Shown one piece after another: positions 15,363 to 23,270 of a stretch of 64,000 nt of DNA. Positions within the stretch are counted from its first letter, which is position 1, and every line of letters begins with the position of its first letter. A model generated the notes under the pieces. The model worked only from the letters and a program-made list of their open reading frames with translations, searched no databases and was not told where the DNA came from. The translations under genes were made by a program, and so were the position numbers. The DNA is taken from contig NZ_SUMB01000010.1 of NCBI RefSeq assembly GCF_005048155.1, positions 186,001 to 250,000 of the forward strand. Direction: 5' to 3'. The stretch is from Streptomyces piniterrae. GTDB taxonomy: Bacteria; Actinomycetota; Actinomycetes; Streptomycetales; Streptomycetaceae.

Positions 15363-15680
15363 GTCTCTCCTGTCGGCAGACGCTCACACTGATGTCATCG
15401 GGCTGGCTGTGCGAGGACGTAGCTGCCCCGGAGGCTTGCGACGTAACCGGTGGGGTGGTGCTCCGGCGCTCGTAGCGGCCGTATCGCGCCACTTCGGGCA
15501 CCAGATGGTGCCGCCGGGTGTCGCCTGACCCTGACAAATGTCATGAAGATCTGAGGACAAGCGCGACTGTTGCGGGGCGGAGCTGTGCCCGAAGCTGAAC
15601 GTGTCGAAAAAAGCCGGACCGGCACAGTCCGGACCGACGCAGTAACGGCACAGTTCACAGCGTTAGTTGGGGGAGCCCGC
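15363..15680. other. 318-bp gap without recognisable gene
   Basis: Lies between the divergent DUF397 and VC0807-type genes. A regulator normally partnering DUF397 is absent. The six frames show only short proline/arginine-rich shadow frames. GGGGGAG just before 15681 is the ribosome binding site of the next gene. Confidence 0.5.
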
Positions 15681-16508
15681 ATGAGCAGTCAGGGCAGCGT
15701 TCAGATCAAGAGCCGGAGTCACAGCGGCAGTCAGAGCGGCAGCAAGGGGCAGGTCGTCGCTGACGGGGGTAGTGACGACCCGAGCGGCGCGAAAGCCGCC
15801 CGCAATCCCTTGCTGGAGAGCTTCCTGCCGCTGATTGTGGATGTGGCGATTCCGCTCGCCTCCTACTACATCCTCAGCGACGGCTTCGGCTTGAGCACGG
15901 TGGCAGCGCTGGGCTGGAGCAGTGTGCTCCCGGCGCTCCGTACGCTCTGGGGCGTGGTCAGGGGCAGCGGCGTCAACGGCCTCGCCCTGCTGATCCTCAT
16001 CGTCAACATCGCGAGTCTGGTCGTGAGCACGATGTCCGGGGATGCGCGGCTGATGCTCGCCAAGGACAGCGGGGTGAGCAGCATGGTCGGCATAGCCGTG
16101 ATCATCTCGGTGTTCATGGGGCGGCCCCTGATGACCGCCGGTCTCAAGCCCTGGGTGACGAAGGGGAGCGCGGCCGGCAACGCGGCCTGGGACCGGCTGA
16201 TAGCCGAGTCCGCGCCGTTCCGCCGTGCCGAGCGGCGGTTCTCGCTGATATGGGGAACCGTGCTGCTGGTCGAGTGCGTGGCGAAGGTGATCGGCGCGTA
16301 CACCGTGCCGGTGCACACCATGGTCTGGCTGGGCACGGTGCTGACGGTGGTAGCCCTGCTGCTGGCGATGGTCATCGCGGGCGGCAGCTGCGCCGACCCG
16401 ATGGAGAAGATGGTCAAGGCCGAGGTGAAGCGCGACGCCGACACTCGTCATGGCGAGGCGGGGATGGCTGCCCCGGACGCCCAGGTTGCCGAGCCGGTCC
16501 TCCAGTAG
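15681..16508 (+). CDS. VC0807-like integral membrane protein
   Basis: A 275-residue protein. After a Ser/Gly/Lys-rich cytoplasmic N-terminus (1-40) come about six membrane segments: LPLIVDVAIPLASYYIL, a GLSTVAALGWSSVLPALRTL segment, LALLILIVNIASLVVSTM, VGIAVIISVFMGRPLM, FSLIWGTVLLVECVAKVIGA and LTVVALLLAMVIAGG. The LPLIVDVAIPLASYY opening and the P-A-L-R-T-L loop fit VC0807-type membrane proteins, whose function is unknown. ATG 15681 follows a strong GGGGGAG site. The stop lies inside the first copy of a 16-bp tandem duplication. Confidence 0.65.
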   Translation: MSSQGSVQIKSRSHSGSQSGSKGQVVADGGSDDPSGAKAARNPLLESFLPLIVDVAIPLASYYILSDGFGLSTVAALGWSSVLPALRTLWGVVRGSGVNGLALLILIVNIASLVVSTMSGDARLMLAKDSGVSSMVGIAVIISVFMGRPLMTAGLKPWVTKGSAAGNAAWDRLIAESAPFRRAERRFSLIWGTVLLVECVAKVIGAYTVPVHTMVWLGTVLTVVALLLAMVIAGGSCADPMEKMVKAEVKRDADTRHGEAGMAAPDAQVAEPVLQ

Positions 16509-16535
16509 TCGGATTCCGTAGTAGTCGGATTCCGT
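16504..16535 (+). repeat. 16-bp perfect tandem duplication
   Basis: AGTAGTCGGATTCCGT occurs twice head to tail (16504-16519 and 16520-16535). The first copy contains the TAG stop of the membrane protein gene; the second ends 12 bp before the remnant of a truncated regulator, marking a likely rearrangement junction. Confidence 0.9.
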
Positions 16536-16547
16536 CAGGGAGCCTGA

Positions 16548-16886
16548 CTGCTGCGCCAGGTCAGCGCCACCGGGGACGCGCAACTGCGCGCACTGTACGA
16601 GGAGGTGCGCCGGCATCCCGTCCCTCCGGACGAGGAGACGGCGGCCGTGCCCGACTCCCCGGGGGCGCGGCCGAGCCCGGTGCAGGTGCCCCTGAGAGTC
16701 CGCACACCGCACGGCGAGCTATCGATGTTCAGCACCATGGCCACGTTCGGCGCTCCGGCCGATGTCACGCTGTCGGAGCTGGCGATCGAACTGTTCTACC
16801 CGCTCGACGACTTCACCACGAAGGCCCTTCGGGGCCTGGCCGGCATGCCCGGCGGGATGCCCGGCCACGTGCGAACGGGGTCGTAG
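16548..16886 (+). pseudogene. C-terminal remnant of an XRE/MmyB-type regulator
   Basis: The frame opens after a stop at 16545 with LLRQVSATGDAQLRALYEEV and continues through PVQVPLRVRTPHGELSMFST, FGAPADVTLSELAIELFYP and DDFTTKALRGLAG. This pattern is the C-terminal half of the MmyB-like ligand-binding domain of Streptomyces XRE regulators, as I recall it. The HTH and the N-terminal half of the ligand domain are missing, and no plausible start is near the opening (the first GTG is at 16605). The fragment starts right after a tandem duplication, so I call it a truncated gene rather than a small real one. Confidence 0.6.
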
Positions 16887-17074
16887 AGGGGGTTGGAAAA
16901 GGGATCGTAGAAGGGCTCGTAGAAGGCCCCATCCCTAATCGTTATGTGGGACTAATGGGGCGACCGGTGTCCTATGTGGCATAAGCGTTTTCGCGTGCCT
17001 TGACGGTCCCCCGAGGTCGCAGGAAGCTGAGCCGCCCCCCACGGCACCCCTCCTCTTTCACAGTTGGATTGCCC

Positions 17075-17734
17075 ATGCGCCCGCTTGTTTCCGCAGGCAC
17101 GCTCACGGCCGCCGTGACCGCGGCCCTGCTGCTCGCACCCTCCGCTTACGCCACCGGCCCCGGTGACAACGGCACCGTGAAGATCCACGACGCCAAGACC
17201 GGTGAGGAGCTCCGCAAAAACGAGCCTCACGTGTGCACCTTCTATCTCGACGCCTTCGGTTTCGACGGCGGCCAGCAGGTCGACTGGCATATCGAGAGCT
17301 GGGCCCCGACCGCCGACGTCAAGGGCGAGACCGTGAAGTCCGGTTCGCTGACGCTCGACGGCGAGGGACATGGCCGTACCCCGGACCAGTCCCTTCCCGA
17401 CGGTCACTACAAACTGTTCTGGAACTTCGACGGCGAGCACGGCCGTGCCAAGCACAAGGTCTTCTGGACCGACTGCGAGGACGCCACCCAGCCCGGTGAG
17501 ACCCAGCCGGGCGGCGGCAAGCCGTCGGCGTCCGCCACCTCGTCCGCCCCCGCGTCCGCCACCCCGACGCCCGCGGCTTCCTCCCCCTCGTCGTCGCCCT
17601 CCGCACCGGGCGGCGGCGACCTCGCCGAGACCGGCAACGGCGCTCCCGTCGGCCCGCTGGCCGCGGGTGCCGCCGCGCTGGTCGCGGCCGGCGGCTACCT
17701 GGTGTTCCGACGCCGCAAGGCGCAGCAGCACTGA
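17075..17734 (+). CDS. Cell-wall-anchored (LAXTG) sortase substrate protein
   Basis: A 219-residue surface protein. The signal peptide (1-27, MRPLVSAGTLTAAVTAALLL ending in SAYA) decides the start at ATG 17075 although the frame opens earlier. A beta-rich domain of ~120 residues follows with one cysteine in HVCTFYLDAFGFDGG and one in FWTDCEDATQ. Then come a Ser/Pro/Ala linker, the sorting signal LAETG, a hydrophobic helix (VGPLAAGAAALVAAGGYLVF) and a basic tail RRRKAQQ. LAXTG is the signal of class E sortases in Streptomyces. Ligand or role of the exported domain is unknown. No sortase gene is nearby. A strong hairpin follows. Confidence 0.85.
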   Translation: MRPLVSAGTLTAAVTAALLLAPSAYATGPGDNGTVKIHDAKTGEELRKNEPHVCTFYLDAFGFDGGQQVDWHIESWAPTADVKGETVKSGSLTLDGEGHGRTPDQSLPDGHYKLFWNFDGEHGRAKHKVFWTDCEDATQPGETQPGGGKPSASATSSAPASATPTPAASSPSSSPSAPGGGDLAETGNGAPVGPLAAGAAALVAAGGYLVFRRRKAQQH

Positions 17735-17740
17735 CCCGCC

Positions 17741-17782
17741 CGCCGGTGCCCCCGTACTCGTACGAGCACGGGGGCACCGGCG
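17741..17782 (+). terminator. Strong terminator hairpin after the sortase substrate gene
   Basis: CGCCGGTGCCCCCGT (17741-17755) pairs perfectly with ACGGGGGCACCGGCG (17768-17782); the loop region CTCGTACGAG is itself palindromic. A 15-bp GC-rich stem 6 bp after the stop, without a U-tract, is typical of Streptomyces terminators. Confidence 0.8.
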
Positions 17783-18134
17783 TGTCCACCCCCTGGCGGG
17801 GGCACCCGGCCGAGGTCAACCGGCAGCGGACGCGGGGGAGTGAGCCTGCTGTGAAGTGACGCACAGGCCGTCGGGACGGTGTGCGCGCGGGGGCGGGCGT
17901 CGCCGGCTCGCTGACCTGGAGTGCGGGGCGGGAGAGTCAACGGGGGTCGAGGAAAGGGAAGTTGGCAAAGTGGTGAGGAGCCGGCGTTTCCTTCGGCTAT
18001 CGCCGGTTGAGTGTGCGGGCGGCCAATAGGGTCGAGGGAGCGACGGGGGCAGAGGCCGCTGCGCCGAGGGTCCGGGGACATGCCGCGATCCGGACCGCAG
18101 GCGGCGTTCCACGGCCACGAAGGGAACGGAAGTT
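17783..18134. other. Upstream region of gdhA, no gene seen
   Basis: About 350 bp between the terminator and gdhA. No convincing frame or RNA structure was recognised. GGAACGGAAG just before 18135 can act as the gdhA ribosome binding site. The promoter is presumably here but I see no clear -35/-10 pair. Confidence 0.4.
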
Positions 18135-19535
18135 ATGTCGACTGTTCAACCTGAGGTCCAGACCGCGCCTCGGACCGGGGCCGCGCCCGGCGCCCATACG
18201 TCCGGGCCGGCATCCCTGCACGCGGAGCTGGTCCGGCGGAATCCGGGGGAGCCCGAATTCCATCAGGCCGCCCTGGAGGTTCTGGAGACGCTGGCCCCGG
18301 TGCTCGCCGCCCGCCCGGAGTTCGTCGAGGCGAAGATCCTGGAGCGGCTGTGCGAGCCGGAGCGGCAGATCATGTTCCGGGTCCCCTGGCAGGACGATTC
18401 CGGGGCGATCCATGTGAACCGGGGCTTCCGGGTGGAGTTCAACAGCGCGCTCGGCCCGTACAAGGGCGGTCTGCGCTTCCACCCCTCGGTGAATCTGGGC
18501 ATCGTGAAGTTCCTCGGCTTCGAGCAGATCTTCAAGAACTCCCTGACCGGCCTGAACATCGGCGGCGGCAAGGGCGGCAGCGACTTCGATCCGCACGGCA
18601 GGTCGGATGCCGAAGTGATGCGGTTCTGTCAGTCGTTCATGACGGAGCTGCACCGGCATCTCGGCGAGCACACCGACGTCCCGGCCGGCGACATCGGTGT
18701 CGGCGGCCGCGAGATCGGTTATCTCTTCGGCCAGTACCGGCGGATCACCAACCGCTGGGAGGCCGGTGTGCTGACCGGCAAGGGCCTCGCATGGGGCGGT
18801 TCCAAGGCCCGTACGGAGGCCACCGGCTACGGCAATGTGCTCTTCACCGAGCAGATGCTCAAGCGGCGCGGCGAGGAGCTCGACGGCCAGCAGGTCGTCG
18901 TCTCCGGCTCCGGCAATGTCGCCATCTACACGATCGAGAAGGCCCAGGCACTCGGCGCCAACGTCCTGACCTGCTCGGACTCCGGCGGCTATGTCGTCGA
19001 CGAGAAGGGCATCGACCTGCCGCTGCTCAAGCAGATCAAGGAGGTCGAGCGCGGCCGGATCAGCGAGTACGCCGAGCGGCGCGGGGTGTCGGCCACGTAT
19101 GTGCCGGGCGGGCGGGTGTGGGACGTCCCGTGCGACGTGGCGCTGCCGTCGGCGACGCAGAACGAGCTGGACGCGGACGCCGCCCGGGTCCTGATCCGTA
19201 ACGGTGTGCAGGCGGTGTCCGAGGGCGCGAACATGCCGACCACACCCGATGCGGTGGCCCTCCTGAAGGACGCCGGTGTGGCCTTCGGTCCCGGGAAGGC
19301 CGCCAACGCGGGCGGTGTGGCGACCAGTTCACTGGAGATGCGGCAGAACTCCTCGCGCGAGGTGTGGTCCTTCGAGCGTACGGAGGGCGAGCTCGCGGCG
19401 ATCATGCGCGGGATCCACGACACCTGCTACGAGACGGCCGAACGGTTCGGTCTGCCCGGCGACTACGTTGCGGGTGCGAACATCGCCGGCTTCGAGCGGG
19501 TCGCGGACGCGATGCTGGACCAGGGACTGATCTGA
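18135..19535 (+). CDS. gdhA: NADP-specific glutamate dehydrogenase
   Basis: A 466-residue enzyme interconverting 2-oxoglutarate plus ammonium and glutamate, an ammonium assimilation route at high nitrogen. Motifs: GPYKGGLRFHPSVN with substrate-binding Lys, LNIGGGKGGSDFDP with the catalytic Lys, PAGDIGVGGREIGYL, the Rossmann VVSGSGNVAIYTIEKA, and GPGKAANAGGVATS. Length and motifs are those of the hexameric NADP-type GDH. Start at ATG 18135; an N-terminal stretch of ~30 residues is poorly conserved. Monocistronic. Confidence 0.95.
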   Translation: MSTVQPEVQTAPRTGAAPGAHTSGPASLHAELVRRNPGEPEFHQAALEVLETLAPVLAARPEFVEAKILERLCEPERQIMFRVPWQDDSGAIHVNRGFRVEFNSALGPYKGGLRFHPSVNLGIVKFLGFEQIFKNSLTGLNIGGGKGGSDFDPHGRSDAEVMRFCQSFMTELHRHLGEHTDVPAGDIGVGGREIGYLFGQYRRITNRWEAGVLTGKGLAWGGSKARTEATGYGNVLFTEQMLKRRGEELDGQQVVVSGSGNVAIYTIEKAQALGANVLTCSDSGGYVVDEKGIDLPLLKQIKEVERGRISEYAERRGVSATYVPGGRVWDVPCDVALPSATQNELDADAARVLIRNGVQAVSEGANMPTTPDAVALLKDAGVAFGPGKAANAGGVATSSLEMRQNSSREVWSFERTEGELAAIMRGIHDTCYETAERFGLPGDYVAGANIAGFERVADAMLDQGLI

Positions 19536-19570
19536 CGGGGACGGGGTGACGAAGGGCGGCCTCGCGGGGT

Positions 19571-19623
19571 GACCTGAGGGCGGGGCCGACCTGAGGGGGC
19601 GGGGGTGACCTGACGGCGGGGGC
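19571..19623 (+). repeat. Three imperfect GACCTGA-G-rich repeats
   Basis: GACCTGAGGGCGGGGCC, GACCTGAGGGGGCGGGGGT and GACCTGACGGCGGGGGC follow one another in the gap between gdhA and the LOG gene. Very G-rich on this strand; no function assigned. Confidence 0.7.
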
Positions 19624-19748
19624 GATCCGGCGCAAGGAGCCACCCCTGCCGGAATGACCCGCCCCGGCACCAGGCCCCGCCCGGTCACCGGACCCGACCC
19701 GCTCGCGGAGCCGCTGCGAGCGGCGGCCCCGGCCGTAAGGTGGCCCGC

Positions 19749-20291
19749 ATGAACATCTGCGTCTTCTGCTCCGCCGCCGACCTCCATGACCGTTATGTCA
19801 CCCCGGCCCGCCGGTTCGCCGAGCTGATCGGCAAGGGCGGCTACTCGCTGGTCTGGGGTGGCTCAGACAGCGGCCTGATGCAGGTCATGGCGGACGGTGT
19901 GCAGGAGGCCGGCGGCAGGCTGATCGGCGTATCCGTGGAGTTCCTGGCGGCCAAGGCGCGCGCGAGTGCGGACGAGATGATCGTCACCAAGGACCTCGCC
20001 GAGCGGAAGGCGCAGATGCTGGCACGCGCCGACGCCGTCGTCATCATGGTCGGCGGCACGGGCACGCTGGACGAGGCCACCGAGATCCTGGAGCTGCGCA
20101 AGCACGGGATGCACACCAAGCCGGTGGTGCTGCTGAACACCGCCGGTTTCTACGACGGGTTGAAGGAGCAGTTCCGGCGGATGGACGCCGAGGGGTTCCT
20201 GCCGCTTCCCCTCACCGACCTGGTCTTCTTCGCGGAGGACGAGGTGGGCGCGCTCGCCTACCTGGAGGAGACGGCGGGCGTGCGGGGCTGA
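19749..20291 (+). CDS. LOG family protein (TIGR00730-like)
   Basis: A 180-residue Rossmann-like protein of the LOG/lysine decarboxylase-like family, members of which cleave nucleoside monophosphates such as cytokinin nucleotides. Visible: NICVFCSAAD at the N-terminus, VWGGSDSGLMQVMADG corresponding to the GGxxxGLMG strand, and VIMVGGTGTLDEATEI corresponding to the PGGxGTxxE active site. The leading proline of that motif is Val here, so full activity is not assured. ATG 19749 is preferred over GTG 19740. Confidence 0.8.
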   Translation: MNICVFCSAADLHDRYVTPARRFAELIGKGGYSLVWGGSDSGLMQVMADGVQEAGGRLIGVSVEFLAAKARASADEMIVTKDLAERKAQMLARADAVVIMVGGTGTLDEATEILELRKHGMHTKPVVLLNTAGFYDGLKEQFRRMDAEGFLPLPLTDLVFFAEDEVGALAYLEETAGVRG

Positions 20292-20345
20292 GGGCGCGGA
20301 CCCGGCGGGCGCCCCGGAGGCGCCGCCCGCACGCCGCAAGGATGT

Positions 20346-20359
20346 GGGAGGTGCCCCCA
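20346..20359 (-). repeat. Partial copy of interspersed palindromic element
   Basis: GGGAGGTGCCCCCA matches, in opposite orientation, one end of the element at 45170-45213. It lies in the gap between the LOG and SDR genes and looks like a degenerate half copy. Confidence 0.5.
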
Positions 20360-20400
20360 TCGCCCCACTTTCCGGCCCTCGCGCTCGTTAGGATCGGCCC

Positions 20401-21090
20401 ATGGGTACGCACTTGATCACGGGCGCAGGATCGGGCATCGGGGCGGCGGTCGCACGGCGGCTGGCGGAGCGCGGGGAGGACCTGTGGCTGCTGGCCCGGG
20501 ACGCGGGCCGGGCGAAGGAGCTGGGCGCGCAGTTCCCCGGTGCCCGCACCATCGTGGCGGACCTCGCCGCTCCCGAGCAGCTCGCCGCGGCCTTCGACGG
20601 CCAGCCGCTGCCGGACCGTATCGATTCGCTTCAGCACATCGCGGGTGTCATCGAACTCGGCGCGGTCGGTGACCTGCCCGCCGGGGCGTGGCAGCGGCAG
20701 CTCGCCGCCAACCTCGTCTCGCCCGCCGAGATCACCCGGCTGCTGCTGCCGCGGGTACGGGCCGCCCAGGGGCACATCGTCTTCGTCAACTCCGGGGCGG
20801 GGCTCAACGCGCACGCCCAGTGGAGCGCGTACGCCGCCAGCAAGCACGGTCTGAAGGCGCTGGCCGACTCGCTGCGGGCGGAGGAGCACGGCAACGGCGT
20901 CCGGGTCACCTCCGTCTACCCCGGGCGTACCGCCACGCCCATGCAGGAGAGCACCCACCGGCAGGAGGGCAAGGAGTACGACGCGTCCCGTTGGATCGAC
21001 CCGGAGTCGGTCGCCACGACCATCCTCGCCACCATCGATCTGCCGCGGGACGCGGAGATCAACGATGTGTCGGTGCGGCCGGGGCGCTGA
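20401..21090 (+). CDS. SDR family oxidoreductase
   Basis: A 229-residue classical short-chain dehydrogenase. The nucleotide-binding motif is TGAGSGIGAAVARRL at the N-terminus, NLVSPAEITRL corresponds to the structural Asn, catalytic Ser lies in VFVNSGAG, and YAASKHG provides Tyr and Lys. The following VYPGRTATPMQ loop is typical. Cofactor preference is likely NADP(H) because of the basic residues after the first strand (LLARD). Substrate is unknown. It starts at ATG 20401 and stands alone. Confidence 0.85.
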   Translation: MGTHLITGAGSGIGAAVARRLAERGEDLWLLARDAGRAKELGAQFPGARTIVADLAAPEQLAAAFDGQPLPDRIDSLQHIAGVIELGAVGDLPAGAWQRQLAANLVSPAEITRLLLPRVRAAQGHIVFVNSGAGLNAHAQWSAYAASKHGLKALADSLRAEEHGNGVRVTSVYPGRTATPMQESTHRQEGKEYDASRWIDPESVATTILATIDLPRDAEINDVSVRPGR

Positions 21091-21164
21091 CCCCGTAGGG
21101 GCCGCCCCTGGTTCCTTCGGTTTCCGGACGGCTTGCTTCCGCCGCGGCGACGTACGCTGCCTGA

Positions 21165-21614
21165 GTGACCAATGAAGCGAAGCCGACCGCGGCGGCGGGG
21201 TGCGGGTTCCGGGAGATCCGGGGGCTCGTCACCGAGCTGAGCCGCCGGCTGGACGCCCATCAGCGCGGCCGGATCGCCGAGCTCGATCTGACGCCGACGC
21301 AGGCGAAGGCGCTGGAGGAGCTCGGCGAGCCGAAGACGGCGCGGGAGCTGGCCGGGGCGCTGTGCTGCGAGCCGCCGAACGTCACCTATGTCATCTCCAA
21401 GCTGGAGAAACAGGGCATGGTCGTACGGCAGCCGCACCCGCTGGACGGGCGTGCCAAGCAGCTCGTACTGACCGAGGCGGGGCGGGAGTTGCGGCTCGAT
21501 CTGCTGCGCCGGATGGGGACGGAATCGCCGCTGGATCACCTTTCGCACGAGGAGCGGGCGGCGCTGCGCGACGACTTGCTGAAGGCGCTGGGGCGGGACG
21601 AGCCGCCCCGGTAG
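21165..21614 (+). CDS. MarR family transcriptional regulator
   Basis: A 149-residue winged-helix regulator. The HTH lies at LTPTQAKALEELGEPKTARE then LAGALCCEPPNVTYVISKLE, and the wing is GMVVRQPHPLDGRAKQLVLT; flanking helices form the dimer interface. MarR proteins usually repress a neighbouring efflux or catabolic gene and are released by small aromatic ligands. The MFS transporter starts 138 bp downstream on the same strand with two operator-like palindromes in between, so it is the probable target. The start is GTG 21165. Confidence 0.9.
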   Translation: MTNEAKPTAAAGCGFREIRGLVTELSRRLDAHQRGRIAELDLTPTQAKALEELGEPKTARELAGALCCEPPNVTYVISKLEKQGMVVRQPHPLDGRAKQLVLTEAGRELRLDLLRRMGTESPLDHLSHEERAALRDDLLKALGRDEPPR

Positions 21615-21700
21615 CCACCGGCATCAGCCGAACCGAGGCCCTGGGGGCGTACCCCGGGGCCTTCGGCGTCTCCGGGGCCGGTTCGCACGCCTTCAGTAAA

Positions 21701-21714
21701 GTTATAGCTATAAC
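21701..21714. promoter_or_regulatory. MarR operator candidate, box 1
   Basis: GTTATAGCTATAAC is a perfect 14-bp palindrome in AT-rich contrast to the surrounding GC-rich DNA. It contains TATAAC, which can serve as a -10 element, so a bound regulator would block the MFS promoter. Confidence 0.75.
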
Positions 21715-21731
21715 CATTGCGCCCGGGGATG

Positions 21732-21745
21732 GCTACAGCTTTAAC
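21732..21745. promoter_or_regulatory. MarR operator candidate, box 2
   Basis: GCTACAGCTTTAAC matches box 1 at 11 of 14 positions. Its centre is 31 bp from box 1, about three helical turns, so two dimers could bind the same face. It ends 7 bp before ATG 21753. Confidence 0.6.
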
Positions 21746-21752
21746 TAAATCC

Positions 21753-23153
21753 ATGATCACTGAGAAAGCGGCGCCGCGTACGACGGCGAGCCCGGAACGC
21801 ACCTCCCGGAAGCCCCGCGGCGCGGTCCAACTCCTCGTCCTGGCACTCGGCTTCGTGATGGCGAGCCTGGACACCGGCATCATGAACGTCGCCTCCAGCG
21901 AGCTGCACACCCGGCTCGGCCTGAGCATGTCCGGCCTGACCTGGGTCGTCGAGGGCTATGTCCTCGCCTTCGCCGCGCTGCTCCTCCTCGCCGGCTCGCT
22001 GGCCAAGCGGTTCGGCGCCCGGCGGATCTACCTCATCGGCCTCGCCGTCTTCACCGCCGCGTCCCTACTGGGTGCCGCCGCACCGAACGGCGCGGTCCTG
22101 GTGGCGGCCCGGTTCGCCCAAGGTGCCGGCGCGGCGCTCTTCATGCCCAGCTCGCTGTCCCTCCTGATGAACGCCTTTCCCGAGCCGGCCCGCCGGGCGA
22201 AGATCCTCGGCATCTGGTCGGCGATCATCTCGACGTCCGTCGGGCTCGCCCCGACCATCGGCGGCCTCCTGGTCGGCACCCTGGGCTGGCGCAGCATCTT
22301 CCTCGTCAACCTCCCCATAGGGATCGCGGGACTGCTGCTCACCCGGCGGGTCATCGCGGCGATCCCGGCCCGCGACTCCGCCCTCGGCGGCGCCGGACAC
22401 GTCCTGGGGCTGCTCGCCCTCGGCTCGCTCAGCTATGCGCTCATCGAGGGCCCCGACAGGGGCTGGACCTCGACCTGGGTGCTGGCGGCGTTCGCGGTCG
22501 CGGTGCTGGCCGCGGCCGGGTTCGTGGTCCGCGAACGGACCGCGAACGCGCCGATCCTGCCGGTCGCGCTCTTCGCGGACAGCCGTTTCTCCGCCGCCAA
22601 CGTGGTCGGCTTCCTCTTCAACTTCGCCTTCTACGGGGCGCTGTTCGTCCTCGGGCTCTTCCTCCAGACCGCGCGCGGCTCCGGCCCGGTGACCGCGGGA
22701 CTCCAGATGCTGCCCGCCGTCCTGGTCATCCCGTTCGGCAACATGCTCTACGCGCGGATCGGGCCGCGCATCGGCAACCGGGCGGCGCTGGCCGGCTCAC
22801 TGGCGCTGTCCGCAACGGGTTATCTCGTCCTGTTCCTCCTCGTCGCGCCCGGCCTTCCGTACGGGGTGCTTGCGGTGGTCCTCGCCCTCACCAACATCGG
22901 CGCCGGCGTCAGCTCCCCGGCGATGACGGGCGTCCTGATGGAGGCCGCGGGCCGGGAGCACACCGACATCGGCAGCGCGACGCTGAACGCCAACCGCCAG
23001 ATCGGCTCGCTGGTCGGGATCGCCGGGATGGGCGCGGTGCTGACCGGGGCGGGCGGTGGCTACCAGGGCGCGGCGTACGCCTTCGCGCTGGCGGCGGGGG
23101 CGCTGGCCGTCGCGGCGGTGGCCGGGTGGCTGGGCGTACGGACCCGGGGGTGA
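21753..23153 (+). CDS. MFS drug-efflux transporter (DHA2-like, 14 TM)
   Basis: A ~466-residue membrane transporter of the drug:H+ antiporter type. Motif A appears as LAKRFGARRIYLIGLAVF, the first helix has the family-typical VMASLDTGIMNVA with an Asp, and motif C-like GWRSIFLVNLPIG is followed by many hydrophobic helices; about 14 are predicted by eye. It likely exports a toxic compound under control of the upstream MarR. ATG 21753 has no ribosome binding site, and ATG 21729 is also in frame, so translation may be leaderless or start at 21729. Confidence 0.85.
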   Translation: MITEKAAPRTTASPERTSRKPRGAVQLLVLALGFVMASLDTGIMNVASSELHTRLGLSMSGLTWVVEGYVLAFAALLLLAGSLAKRFGARRIYLIGLAVFTAASLLGAAAPNGAVLVAARFAQGAGAALFMPSSLSLLMNAFPEPARRAKILGIWSAIISTSVGLAPTIGGLLVGTLGWRSIFLVNLPIGIAGLLLTRRVIAAIPARDSALGGAGHVLGLLALGSLSYALIEGPDRGWTSTWVLAAFAVAVLAAAGFVVRERTANAPILPVALFADSRFSAANVVGFLFNFAFYGALFVLGLFLQTARGSGPVTAGLQMLPAVLVIPFGNMLYARIGPRIGNRAALAGSLALSATGYLVLFLLVAPGLPYGVLAVVLALTNIGAGVSSPAMTGVLMEAAGREHTDIGSATLNANRQIGSLVGIAGMGAVLTGAGGGYQGAAYAFALAAGALAVAAVAGWLGVRTRG

Positions 23154-23270
23154 GAGGGCGCCCAGCGCTCACTCATCACCCGTCCCATCCCATCCCTCCG
23201 CACCTCACTCATCCCCCGTACCGCCTCACCCCTCACCCAACCCTCCCGCCCCGCCGCATACCCTTCCAAG

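Noticed and set aside
17816..18118. 100-residue minus-strand frame before gdhA
   Set aside because: Arg/Ser/Pro-rich, no ribosome binding site, no recognisable domain.
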